From Oscillospiraceae bacterium (GTDB lineage: Bacteria > Bacillota > Clostridia > Oscillospirales > Ruminococcaceae): 58,093 bases of DNA. The DNA is taken from positions 1 through 58,093 of the forward strand of contig JAQYLI010000046.1 in the NCBI GenBank assembly GCA_028720105.1, written 5' to 3'. The translations under genes and the position numbers were made by a program. Positions 35,589-43,000 of the stretch are shown here, one piece after another (positions within the stretch are counted from its first letter, which is position 1; each line of letters starts with the position of its first letter). The notes below the pieces were generated by a model, which worked only from the letters and a program-made list of their open reading frames with translations, did not search any database and was not told where the DNA came from.

Positions 35589-35630
35589 AAAATTGCTCCT
35601 CTTATTTTTTACATCAAGAGGAGCAATTTT
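35589..35630 (-). terminator. Intrinsic terminator of the rtcB-ncRNA-DUF2828 transcript
   Basis: A 15-bp stem, aaaattgctcctctt with aagaggagcaatttt, followed on the minus strand by A/T pairs giving a T tract. It lies about 70 bp after the DUF2828 stop. Confidence 0.85.
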
Positions 35631-35698
35631 ATTATCATATGCCGGATCTATGTCCGCAGAATTTCTTCGGCGCGTAAGCTCAGAAGCAGGGCTTCGGT

Positions 35699-37171
35699 TT
35701 ATGCCGCCACAGCTTTGTATCTCTCCCTGCTTATGACCTCCTCCATAACGGCGTCGGGAGTTATGCTGCCCGACTTCACCATATCGAAGATGGCAGGGGA
35801 GAAGCCTGAGACGAGAGTCGCTCCCGTTTGGGAAAGGGTAACGGGGAATGCCGCTCCTCTGCTGCAAAGGTTCCAGAAAATAATTTCGGGAAGCTCATAG
35901 CCATAGCGGGCATATTTTCTCTTCATCGTCTCAAAAAGGGGCAGGCTGTTGCCGCCTTCAACACAGCCGTCAAACTGCATATCCGAAAGTATGTACAGCC
36001 TTTTGGGCATATCCGTTTTCTGCACCTTGTTATTCACAGCTGTGTTAAGGATAAGCTTGAAAACCGCTTCAAGGTTGGTGTTTGCACACTCGTTATAAGA
36101 AGCGCAGTAATGAGCCTTTTCAAAAATGTCCTTACCCTTGACCTTTACAAGACGGGGCTTTCTTGAAAATGTGATGAAATGGCCGCCGAAAGCGCCCTTG
36201 TTATGCTCTGCAAAGTAAATTCCCAGGGAGAGAGCGGCGTCAATGGGACGGGGAGTGCCGCCCCAGGTCATTGAGCCTGAGCCGTCAATCACCGCAATGG
36301 CGTTTTCATTCGATACGCCGCAGTCGGGCAGGCTGTTCCAGGTAACGTCAAGGGCAGTCCTTTCCTCAGCGGAAAGTTTTTCTGCAAGCACTCTGCGGAT
36401 CATCTCATAAGGGTAGAGGATATCTGCGTGAAGAACGGCTTTTCCCTCGCTTACGCTTTTCAGAAATTCGCAGTAACGCTCTTTGTCGTTTCGGATAAAC
36501 GCCTTTTTGTACTTGAGCATTGCTCCCGAGGGCTGCTTCTCGTAATCAAAGGTGTAGTCCATTACTCTGAGACGGTTTTCGGTGATGTCGGTGTATTTTC
36601 TCAGAGCGGAAAGGGTCTGACGGTAGCTTTTTTCGCTCATTTCAAGGAGACTGCAAAGCCTTTTGGCATTTTTCACAGTCTCCTTTGAGGAGGCGTTTGC
36701 CGAGGGCAGCCATTTTGCAAGAAGAGATACGGGCTTGCCCTCAGACATTCCCGAAATATCCTCAAGAAGCTGAGCTTTTATCACGGCGGCAGCTTCCTCT
36801 TCACAGGGCGTTCCTATGAGAGTGCAGAGGTCGTCAAATCTTCCGTATTCCGCAAAAAGGGGAATGTTCTTTTTTACGCTTTCGGGAGCGGAAAATGCAA
36901 GGTGCTTTACCGCAATGCGGAAAAACCGCCTTTCGCCTAAGCCCCCTCTTACGTCTCTTGCAAAGAAGATTATCTTCATCGTCTTATCGGGGTCTTCGGC
37001 ATAGGCTCTCAGAACCGCCCTGCCTATTTCCTCCTCCGAGGAATTTCTCATTGCTCCTGCTTTGAAAAATAGGTTGAGACATTCTGAACGGGTGGATATG
37101 TATGCCCTGCCGCCGTTTTCGGTGCGGGTCTCGTTTGCCTTTTCTTTCAGCGCATTTAAAAAATCAAACAT
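35699..37171 (-). CDS. DUF2828 protein, Ro60/TROVE-like repeat region plus vWA domain
   Basis: A 490-residue protein. The N-terminal about 280 residues are helical with the family motifs FFARDVRGGLGERRFF (74-84), FAEYGRFDDL and LLAKWLPS. A C-terminal von Willebrand A domain has a MIDAS-type DGSGS (296-300). Helical repeats plus vWA is the layout of Ro60, the RNA-binding ring that holds Y RNAs and misfolded RNAs. Close homology to TROVE is not claimed, but DUF2828 fills the same genomic slot here, behind rtcB and a tandem array of Y-like RNAs. AAAAAGGAGTG precedes the ATG, directly after the last RNA unit. Likely role: RNA-binding partner of these RNAs (inferred). Confidence 0.85.
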   Translation of the reverse strand: MFDFLNALKEKANETRTENGGRAYISTRSECLNLFFKAGAMRNSSEEEIGRAVLRAYAEDPDKTMKIIFFARDVRGGLGERRFFRIAVKHLAFSAPESVKKNIPLFAEYGRFDDLCTLIGTPCEEEAAAVIKAQLLEDISGMSEGKPVSLLAKWLPSANASSKETVKNAKRLCSLLEMSEKSYRQTLSALRKYTDITENRLRVMDYTFDYEKQPSGAMLKYKKAFIRNDKERYCEFLKSVSEGKAVLHADILYPYEMIRRVLAEKLSAEERTALDVTWNSLPDCGVSNENAIAVIDGSGSMTWGGTPRPIDAALSLGIYFAEHNKGAFGGHFITFSRKPRLVKVKGKDIFEKAHYCASYNECANTNLEAVFKLILNTAVNNKVQKTDMPKRLYILSDMQFDGCVEGGNSLPLFETMKRKYARYGYELPEIIFWNLCSRGAAFPVTLSQTGATLVSGFSPAIFDMVKSGSITPDAVMEEVISRERYKAVAA

Positions 37172-37191
37172 AGTAACACTCCTTTTTTAAC

Positions 37192-37266
37192 AAGACAGCT
37201 TTTACCGATAACATCGGGCAGGATTTGAACCTGCATTGACCAATTAAAATATGCTGTAACTGTCTT
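37192..37266 (-). ncRNA. Y-like RNA unit 5, T arm plus capped stem
   Basis: Closing stem AAGACAG (37266-37260) with CTGTCTT (37198-37192), then the shared foot TTACAGCATATTTT with inner pairs TTTTA/TAAAA. The head has a T arm GCAGG-TTCAAAT-CCTGC (37234-37218) with a canonical 7-base T loop. It is followed by an acceptor-like hairpin CCGAT-GTT-ATCGG (37217-37205). No D arm. The 3' end abuts the ribosome-binding site of the DUF2828 gene, so the unit could also act as a leader element. Confidence 0.7.
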
Positions 37267-37276
37267 AAATAATCAC

Positions 37277-37349
37277 AAGGCTCTTTCCTCGCAGCGCCCC
37301 TGACGAGCATATACTGCGTCCCATAGGAAAAAATTGCTGACTGAGCCTT
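37277..37349 (-). ncRNA. Y-like RNA unit 4, no T arm
   Basis: Closing stem AAGGCTC (37349-37343) with GAGCCTT (37283-37277). The foot AGTCAGCAATTTTTT is a diverged copy of the shared motif, with inner pairs TTTCCT/AGGAAA and a further CGCAG/CTGCG stem in the head. No T loop. Ten bases separate it from unit 5. Confidence 0.6.
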
Positions 37350-37363
37350 TGAATGAATTGAAC

Positions 37364-37519
37364 ACGGCTCATTATTATTTCTGCTATGCCCTTTTGCAAG
37401 GTCTGCGAGTCGAACGCAGGGTAAGCTGAAAGCTTGGATAAGCTGAAAGCTTGGGTAAGCTGAAAGCTTACCATAGCGCCTTGGAGATAATATTATCATA
37501 CATTTGCTGTATAAGCCGT
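37364..37519 (-). ncRNA. Y-like RNA unit 3, T arm, tetraloop-capped stem and tandem hairpins
   Basis: Closing stem ACGGCT (37519-37514) with AGCCGT (37369-37364), foot TATACAGCAAATGTAT. The head opens with GCTATG (37477-37472) paired to CATAGC (37388-37383). Inside are three tandem 17-base hairpins, a T arm CTGCG-TTCGACT-CGCAG (37419-37403) with a canonical T loop, and CCTT-GCAA-AAGG (37401-37390), a stem closed by a GNRA tetraloop in the position of the acceptor stem. Longest unit of the array. Confidence 0.65.
37419..37469 (-). repeat. Three tandem 17-base hairpin repeats inside unit 3
   Basis: AAGCTTTCAGCTTAYCC occurs three times in direct succession (37469-37453, 37452-37436, 37435-37419) with one base difference. 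Each copy can form AAGCT/AGCTT around TTC. Copy number may vary between strains. Confidence 0.9.
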
Positions 37520-37540
37520 TAAATTATAAATACATTTTAC

Positions 37541-37593
37541 AAGGCGCTTTGGTTTCACTTGGCAGGTGAATAAAATTTTGCTGTATGCGCCTT
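37541..37593 (-). ncRNA. Y-like RNA unit 2, minimal hairpin head
   Basis: Closing stem AAGGCGC (37593-37587) with GCGCCTT (37547-37541), foot ATACAGCAAAATTTT with inner TTT/AAA pairs, and a simple head hairpin TTCAC-CTGCCAA-GTGAA. The shortest unit (53 bases), and useful because it shows which parts are shared when the tRNA-like head is absent. Confidence 0.65.
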
Positions 37594-37686
37594 TGCGGGT
37601 GATGACCCGCGGCGAGATCGCGCTGTGAGTTTGTACGGATCGTCAGCTTTGTCTCCGCGCCGATAGATTTTGTATCAGCCTGCTCG
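37594..37686 (-). other. Structured spacer between RNA units 1 and 2
   Basis: Ninety-three bases with hairpins GCTGATA/TATCGGC and GCGGGT/ACCCGC and a possible closing pair GCGAG/CTCGC. The shared foot motif is absent, so it is either a decayed unit or an extension of unit 1. Confidence 0.4.
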
Positions 37687-37780
37687 CGGTACGTCTTTCG
37701 ATGCTCTGCCAACTGAGCTACGGGTCTCCCCGACAGGATTCGAACCTGTGACACTCATCAAAATATTGCTGTAAGTACCG
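37687..37780 (-). ncRNA. YrlA-like Y RNA, circularly permuted tRNA mimic (unit 1)
   Basis: Closing stem CGGTAC (37780-37775) with GTACCG (37692-37687), foot TTACAGCAATATTTT, inner stem TTTTGAT/ATCGAAA (37763-37757, 37702-37696). The head reads, in order: T arm ACAGG-TTCGAAT-CCTGT (37749-37733), acceptor-like stem CGGG-GAGA-CCCG (37732-37721) closed by a GNRA tetraloop, and D arm GCTC-AGTTGGCA-GAGC (37718-37703). This is tRNA order rotated, with the acceptor end sealed and the foot stem in place of the anticodon arm, the design of bacterial YrlA-type Y RNAs. It starts 12 bases after the rtcB stop. Confidence 0.82.
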
Positions 37781-37792
37781 TTCTGTGATAGC

Positions 37793-39070
37793 TTAGCCCT
37801 TTACCACGCCTACCGTAAACAGCTTTTTGACCGCTTCGGTAAGCTCCTGCTGATTTGCCATGACCGTGTCAATGTCCTTGTAGGCAAAACGTGATTCCTC
37901 CGCAACGTCCGACTTCTTGTTTTTGCCGAGAACAACGTTATTTGCCTTGAGGTCGTTTATCACGGCGTCAACGGCAAATTTCTGCATTGCGGCAGTTCGG
38001 GAGTAAAGCCGTCCCGCTCCGTGGGAGGAGGACATAAAGCTGTCGGCGTTGCCCTTTCCTCTCACAATATAGCTGTACGAGCCCATTGACCCGGGGATTA
38101 TCCCCATCTCGCCCTCTGCCGCCCTGATGGCACCCTTTCGGTGAACGAAAACCTCTTTGCCGAAGTGATTTTCAAGAGCGGCGTAGTTGTGGTGGCAGTT
38201 TATCTCTCCCGAGAAATGCGCTTCAAGTCCTGTGTATTTAAGCACGTATTTCGAGAAAATTTCCCTGACCTTTCCGAGCATTGCTGCTCGGTTTTCGTAG
38301 GCAAAATCCATTGAGAGCTGCATCCAGTCAAGGTATCTCCGTCCCTCTGCAGACTCCGCAGGAAGAAAGGGGAGCCGCCACTCGGCAGGAACGGCGCTGT
38401 GCCATTTTTCATTAAGCTCCGCCGCAATGCCGTTAAAATGCTCGCATACTCTGTAGCCGAAATTTCTGCTGCCCGAATGGAGCATTATGGTGCAAAGCCC
38501 GTTCTCGTCCTCCTGAAGCTCAATGAAGTGGTTGCCGCCGCCCAGAGTTCCCACCTGAAAATAGCCGTCCGAGATGTTATTTACAAGCTCGGGGTCGCTC
38601 TCGTATTTTGAAAGCTCCTCCTTTGCCCTGTCAAGGACAGCCGAGGGCTGAGGGGTCTTGTAATGGGCAAAGCCTGTGGGAATGTTTCTGAGGATATCTC
38701 CCACAATTGCTTGCAGGAGAGTTCCGCTGCCCGTTATGGTCTCGCGGAGCATCGAAACGGGAATATCCGTCTGTACAAAAGCCATTCCGCAGCCGATATC
38801 CACGCCCACCGCATTTGGTATGACTGCTCCGTCGCAGGCAATTACGCCGCCGATGGGCATTCCCTTTCCCGTGTGAGTGTCGGGCATTAAAGCCGCCCAT
38901 TTATATGTAAAGGGAAGCTGGGCAATATGCTCAGCCTGCTCAAGGCAGCTTTCCTCTATGGTATCTCTTTCCGCCCATATCTTTATGGGAAATTTGTCAT
39001 TAACATTATGCACGAACATATCGCTCATTCCTTTCATCTGTTTGCTTTCGATGTTCCCATTATAATCCAA
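37793..39070 (-). CDS. rtcB: RNA ligase RtcB
   Basis: GTP- and Mn-dependent ligase joining 2',3'-cyclic phosphate (or 3'-phosphate) and 5'-OH RNA ends, as in repair of cleaved tRNA. Motifs are complete: VDIGCGM (metal Cys), GTLGGGNHFIEL, HSGSRNFG, INCHHNYA, HRKGAIRA, GSMGSYSYIVRG and SSHGAGR, whose His becomes guanylated. Length is 425. The start is TTG, 7 bp after GGGAGG. No RtcA cyclase or archease gene is seen. It is transcribed with the downstream RNA array and DUF2828 gene. Confidence 0.96.
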   Translation of the reverse strand: MDYNGNIESKQMKGMSDMFVHNVNDKFPIKIWAERDTIEESCLEQAEHIAQLPFTYKWAALMPDTHTGKGMPIGGVIACDGAVIPNAVGVDIGCGMAFVQTDIPVSMLRETITGSGTLLQAIVGDILRNIPTGFAHYKTPQPSAVLDRAKEELSKYESDPELVNNISDGYFQVGTLGGGNHFIELQEDENGLCTIMLHSGSRNFGYRVCEHFNGIAAELNEKWHSAVPAEWRLPFLPAESAEGRRYLDWMQLSMDFAYENRAAMLGKVREIFSKYVLKYTGLEAHFSGEINCHHNYAALENHFGKEVFVHRKGAIRAAEGEMGIIPGSMGSYSYIVRGKGNADSFMSSSHGAGRLYSRTAAMQKFAVDAVINDLKANNVVLGKNKKSDVAEESRFAYKDIDTVMANQQELTEAVKKLFTVGVVKG

Positions 39071-39118
39071 AAATATCCTCCCGTCATTTAAAAAAATCTG
39101 CGAACACTCTCAGGTGTA

Positions 39119-39147
39119 TTGATTTGATTTTTAAAATGTGATATTAT
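39119..39147 (+). promoter_or_regulatory. Promoter of the HEAT-WYL-WYL operon
   Basis: TTGATT, a 17-bp spacer and TATTAT, 27 bp before the ATG. The region between this operon and rtcB is only 104 bp, so both directions are probably co-regulated. No sigma-54 site as in E. coli rtcBA is seen. Confidence 0.6.
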
Positions 39148-39174
39148 GGAAATACAGCAAAGGAGGACAGAGAA

Positions 39175-40737
39175 ATGAAATTATTTGACATTTTATTCGG
39201 AAGAACGGCAGGAAAAGAACAAGCCCCGAAGCCCATACAAACAGAAAACAAGAAATATCATTACGCGGAAAATCTTTTATACGGATATGAAGAAAATCTC
39301 TATCCCGCCCTTTACGAGCTTTATAAATATGACAGCAAAGAAATAAGGACAGTGGCAAAAGCCTGCACGGATATGATCGGAGACAAAAACGGCAGGGAGC
39401 TTGCGGAGTATCTGTACGATCTGAGAGTTGATTCTGACTATATTTACTATTACCGTAATATCAAGGAAAAGGACTACGGCAGATACAAGGAAATATGCGG
39501 AGAGGATTTTCCCTCTCTCCTTGCAGTGGGAATGTGCCACCGGGACGGCTATATCAGAATGAACTGCGTAAGGCTTATGGGACAGTATCCGAAATATCTT
39601 CCGCTGATACTTTGTTTATATAACGACTGGGTATCAAATGTCCGTCAGGCGGCGGAAAATGCATTTAAACAGGCTTTCCAAAATGCGGATATCATGACCA
39701 TAGCCGAAGCCTCTGCCGAGGTCCCCGCTCTCAAGTCTTGCGGCAGACGGGAGAACGAGAGCCTTTCCGAGGCGGCAGAGCTTATGAGAAAAAGGCTCTC
39801 AAAGGAGCTTGATATATCCTCACTTCGGACAATGGAGAATTTCCCCGGGAGCCGCCGCCAAAAAATATATTCCGCCCTTATTTCTGAATATCTAATTTCC
39901 CCCGAGTGTGCGGAGTATATTATCAATAACGAAAAAGGCGTCATAAAAGACCGCACAGAGCTATTGTATATCCGTAAATTTGACCTGTCCCGCGAAAGGC
40001 TGACGGAATATCTTAAAAACAAAAATCCCGTTATAAGACACATTGCGGCGCAGAAGCTGATTGATACATACGGACTGTGGGAGGGAGCGGAGAAAATGCT
40101 CCTTGACAGCACCCGTGCGGTAAGGGAGCTTATAATATATAATTTACGAAAATCAAAGCCCGACTTTGATATATTTGCTTACTGCAGGGCTCATCTGTCC
40201 GACCCCGCTGCCATAATGGCGTTAGGCGAGGCGTACTGCCCCGAGGGAGAAGAAATTGCCCTTGAATACATAAACTCCGAAAACTCAAAAATCGCAGCGG
40301 CGGCAGTGTACACTCTCTGCAAGGTCGCTTCGGACAAATACGATAAGCTTTACTATGAAATGATGTCCGACCCGCGTCCGAAAGCGGCAAAGGCAGCGTA
40401 TAAGGCGTTTGTGTCCTGCGGCGGAAGTGTTTCCCCCGAGAGAATTTATGAGGATATACTGCGCACCTCGGAGAATACCTGCCTTTGCAGGCGGTATGCC
40501 GCTTTGCTCTGCCGCCCGTCTCAGGGGATATGGGAGGCAATGCCGCAGCTTATAAAGCTGTACGGCTTTCCCGATGAATGTATTCGCAACAGGGTGAGAC
40601 GTACAATACTTGCAAGAAGCTGTTATTTTATAGGCAGCAGTCACCGCAGAGATGAGATAAAGGAGATACTTTCCCATTCGGAAAACATTCCCGAGACACT
40701 AAAAAATGACATTTTATTTCAGATAGAACGGAAGTGA
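39175..40737 (+). CDS. HEAT-repeat protein of the RNA-repair island
   Basis: A 520-residue helical protein with repeated two-helix units (SLLAVGMCHRDGYIRMNCVRLMG; LKNKNPVIRHIAAQKLIDTYGLWEGAEKMLLDSTRAVRELIIYNLRKS; SDPRPKAAKAAYKAFVSCGG), typical HEAT/Armadillo scaffolding. No catalytic motif. GGAGG lies before the ATG, and it is divergent from rtcB and 4 bp upstream of the first WYL gene. Probably a protein- or RNA-binding scaffold working with RtcB, DUF2828 or the WYL proteins; inferred from position only. Confidence 0.7.
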   Translation: MKLFDILFGRTAGKEQAPKPIQTENKKYHYAENLLYGYEENLYPALYELYKYDSKEIRTVAKACTDMIGDKNGRELAEYLYDLRVDSDYIYYYRNIKEKDYGRYKEICGEDFPSLLAVGMCHRDGYIRMNCVRLMGQYPKYLPLILCLYNDWVSNVRQAAENAFKQAFQNADIMTIAEASAEVPALKSCGRRENESLSEAAELMRKRLSKELDISSLRTMENFPGSRRQKIYSALISEYLISPECAEYIINNEKGVIKDRTELLYIRKFDLSRERLTEYLKNKNPVIRHIAAQKLIDTYGLWEGAEKMLLDSTRAVRELIIYNLRKSKPDFDIFAYCRAHLSDPAAIMALGEAYCPEGEEIALEYINSENSKIAAAAVYTLCKVASDKYDKLYYEMMSDPRPKAAKAAYKAFVSCGGSVSPERIYEDILRTSENTCLCRRYAALLCRPSQGIWEAMPQLIKLYGFPDECIRNRVRRTILARSCYFIGSSHRRDEIKEILSHSENIPETLKNDILFQIERK

Positions 40738-40741
40738 TAAC

Positions 40742-41983
40742 GTGGGCAGCTTTTCGGAGCTTATCAAAAATTTCGACAAAACAAGAGATTACATCAGAGA
40801 TTTTTTCATCTACGGCTTTAAGGTGAGAAATGAATTTACGGGCAAAAGCTCCCGTACCTATGACGACGAGAAACGGCGCGCGGAAAGCTGGCTGGGGGAT
40901 ATTTTCAGATACGACAATACCCGTCGGGGCAAGCAGGTCTCCATTACCGTTGACTGCGGTCATATTGACGAAAATCCCCTTTACAGCGCATATTATTCCA
41001 AAAGCTTTACGGACAATGATATAAAGCTCCACTTTATGCTTATGGATATACTTGAGGGGAGGGCGCTTGGTGTCCGCGAGATAACCGAAAGCTTAAACAG
41101 CGCCTACGGACAGCTTTTTGACGAGCAGACCGTGAGAAACAAGCTTAAAGAATACGTAAGTGAGGGGATCATTCTCTGCGAAAAAAAGGGACGGTCGGAT
41201 ATATTCACACTTTCCTCCGATACCGCAGAAAGCTTTTTTTCGCAGTATAAGGGGCTTGACAGCGCTGTGAAATTCTTTTCCGAATCTCCCGAATTCGGCA
41301 TTGCGGGAAACAGCATTTTAAAGACCGCAGGGCTTAAAAACGACATTTTCCTTAACAAGCATAACTACATTGTCCACACCCTTGAGGACACTGTGCTCCT
41401 TGACCTTCTTAATATAATGGAGGAAAAGCGGCAGGCGGTGATAACCAATTTCGGCAGGGGAGGAAAAGCCACCGAAAACGAGGGTGTGCCTTTGAAAATT
41501 TACTCCTCCTCTCAGACGGGACGGAGATATGCGGTGATGTATCTTCCGAAATATAAGCGGTTTAATTCTTTCAGGCTTGATTACATAAAAAGCGTGCTGC
41601 CGCTGGGTGTTTACGGGGATTACGATGATATTGCCGAAAAGCTTTGCCGCTGCGAGGAAAAATGCTTCGGCGTTTCCTTCGGGGAAAGAAGCGGCGAGGG
41701 TGCGGGTGGCATTTTCCGTATGGTGCTTAGGATAAACGAGGAGACTGAGGGCTTTGTACTTGAGCGGCTTGAGCGTGAAAAACGGTGCGGCAGGGTTCGG
41801 AAGATAGGTAACGACCTTTTTGAATACACTGTGGAAGTTTTTGACGTAAACGAGATGATGTCCTGGGTCAAGACCTTTATCGGCAGGATAGTTTCCGCCG
41901 AAAGCTCAAACAAGCAGATAACCGACAAGCTGTACCGTGATATTGCACGTATGAAGCGTATCTACAGCAGAAAGGAGGAGTGA
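40742..41983 (+). CDS. WYL-domain regulator 1
   Basis: A 413-residue protein. A winged-helix segment lies near residues 100-165 (IKLHFMLMDILEGRALGVREITESLN...TVRNKLKEYVSEGIILCEKKG). The WYL domain follows (LLNIMEEKRQAVITNFGRGG...VPLKIYSSSQTGRRYAVMYLPKYKRFNSFRLDYIKSV), then a C-terminal WCX-type extension. WYL domains sense nucleic-acid or nucleotide ligands and are found with RNA-repair and defence genes. The GTG start has CGGAAG upstream. It probably controls the divergent rtcB transcript in response to RNA damage (inferred). Confidence 0.8.
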   Translation: MGSFSELIKNFDKTRDYIRDFFIYGFKVRNEFTGKSSRTYDDEKRRAESWLGDIFRYDNTRRGKQVSITVDCGHIDENPLYSAYYSKSFTDNDIKLHFMLMDILEGRALGVREITESLNSAYGQLFDEQTVRNKLKEYVSEGIILCEKKGRSDIFTLSSDTAESFFSQYKGLDSAVKFFSESPEFGIAGNSILKTAGLKNDIFLNKHNYIVHTLEDTVLLDLLNIMEEKRQAVITNFGRGGKATENEGVPLKIYSSSQTGRRYAVMYLPKYKRFNSFRLDYIKSVLPLGVYGDYDDIAEKLCRCEEKCFGVSFGERSGEGAGGIFRMVLRINEETEGFVLERLEREKRCGRVRKIGNDLFEYTVEVFDVNEMMSWVKTFIGRIVSAESSNKQITDKLYRDIARMKRIYSRKEE

Positions 41984-41986
41984 GGA

Positions 41987-43000
41987 ATGAAGCTTTTTTC
42001 AGAAGTTTACGGAGCATATTTCCGCTGCGCGGAAAGGATACTTTCCGAGGGGGAAGTGAGCGAAAAAAGACTTCGGGAAATTGTTTCCGAAACTGCGTTC
42101 AGAGACTCTCTTCTTTTCATTCCCGAGAAGCTTATTCCCGATAAGGGGGGCAATTCTCCCTGGGGACTTTTAAAACGGGGTGAAAACGGCAGCCTTTGCT
42201 CCGTTCTTTCAAAGGCTCCCCCGAGGATAATTACAAATTTACAGAAAAGCTGGCTTAAAGCAAAGCTTTCCGACCCGAAATTCCGTCTGTTTCTTTCAGA
42301 TGAGGATATCGCCGCTCTGTCTGAGCGGCTGAAAGATGTGAAGCCGCTTTACAATGCGGCATATTTCCGTGAATTTGACCGCTTCACCGATGGGGACGAT
42401 TATGACGATCCCCATTACAGAGAGGTGTTCGGGGCTGTTCTGAGGGCAGCTTGTGAAAATGAGATATTATCCCTTGAGCTTACCTCGCGCCGTGGTACAA
42501 GAATAACAAAAAACGCCCTTCCGCTGAGGATAGAATACTCGCGGAAGAACGACAGATTTCGTGTTTACTGCATAACCTTTCCCAAAAGGGAAGAGTACCT
42601 TTTCAATATCGGAAGAATTGAAAAGGCTTTTCCAACGGGAAAGCATATCGGCACGGAAACGGACCTTGAGGAATTTTTCCGCAGGAGACGGTGCGAAAAG
42701 CCCGTTACCGTTGAGGTGAGCGGCGAGAGAAACGCTGTGGAGCGGTTTATGATGGAGTTTGCCTCCTATGAAAAGCGAAGCGAGCTTGACCTTGACACGG
42801 GCAAATGCCGTGCGTCGATATACTATGACCTGCAGGACGAAACGGAGCTTCTTATTATGCTTCTGGGCTTCGGCCCCGTCCTTAAAATAACAGGTCCCGA
42901 GGATTTTCTTGAAAAGGTCAGGGAACGGGTGGAAAGGCAGTATGAGATGTTTTATGAACAGCCTGCCGATAACAGCAATGGGTTATGCGATAGCTTTTAA
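41987..43000 (+). CDS. WYL-domain protein 2
   Basis: A 337-residue partner of the preceding protein, with a WYL-type core (ENEILSLELTSRRGTRITKNALPLRIEYSRKNDRFRVYCITFPKREEYLFNIGRIEKAF) and a WCX-like C-terminus, but no obvious helix-turn-helix at the N-terminus. AAAGGAGGAG lies before the ATG, 3 bp after the upstream stop. It may form a heteromer with WYL protein 1. Its 3' end overlaps the convergent thioredoxin-like gene by 18 bp. Confidence 0.75.
   Translation: MKLFSEVYGAYFRCAERILSEGEVSEKRLREIVSETAFRDSLLFIPEKLIPDKGGNSPWGLLKRGENGSLCSVLSKAPPRIITNLQKSWLKAKLSDPKFRLFLSDEDIAALSERLKDVKPLYNAAYFREFDRFTDGDDYDDPHYREVFGAVLRAACENEILSLELTSRRGTRITKNALPLRIEYSRKNDRFRVYCITFPKREEYLFNIGRIEKAFPTGKHIGTETDLEEFFRRRRCEKPVTVEVSGERNAVERFMMEFASYEKRSELDLDTGKCRASIYYDLQDETELLIMLLGFGPVLKITGPEDFLEKVRERVERQYEMFYEQPADNSNGLCDSF

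Noticed and set aside
37419-37469. Short tandem repeats considered as a CRISPR array
   Set aside because: Repeats are 17 bases with no spacers and no cas genes; they are hairpins inside an RNA unit.
37164-37754. Several short minus-strand frames between DUF2828 and rtcB
   Set aside because: They translate the T-arm and D-arm sequences (VRILSGRPVAQLAEHR is the usual translation of tRNA-like DNA). The region is better explained as structured RNAs.
37192-37780. Conventional tRNA genes
   Set aside because: T arms and a D arm are present but no unit has 5' acceptor, D, anticodon and T arms in order, and no anticodon loop is found.
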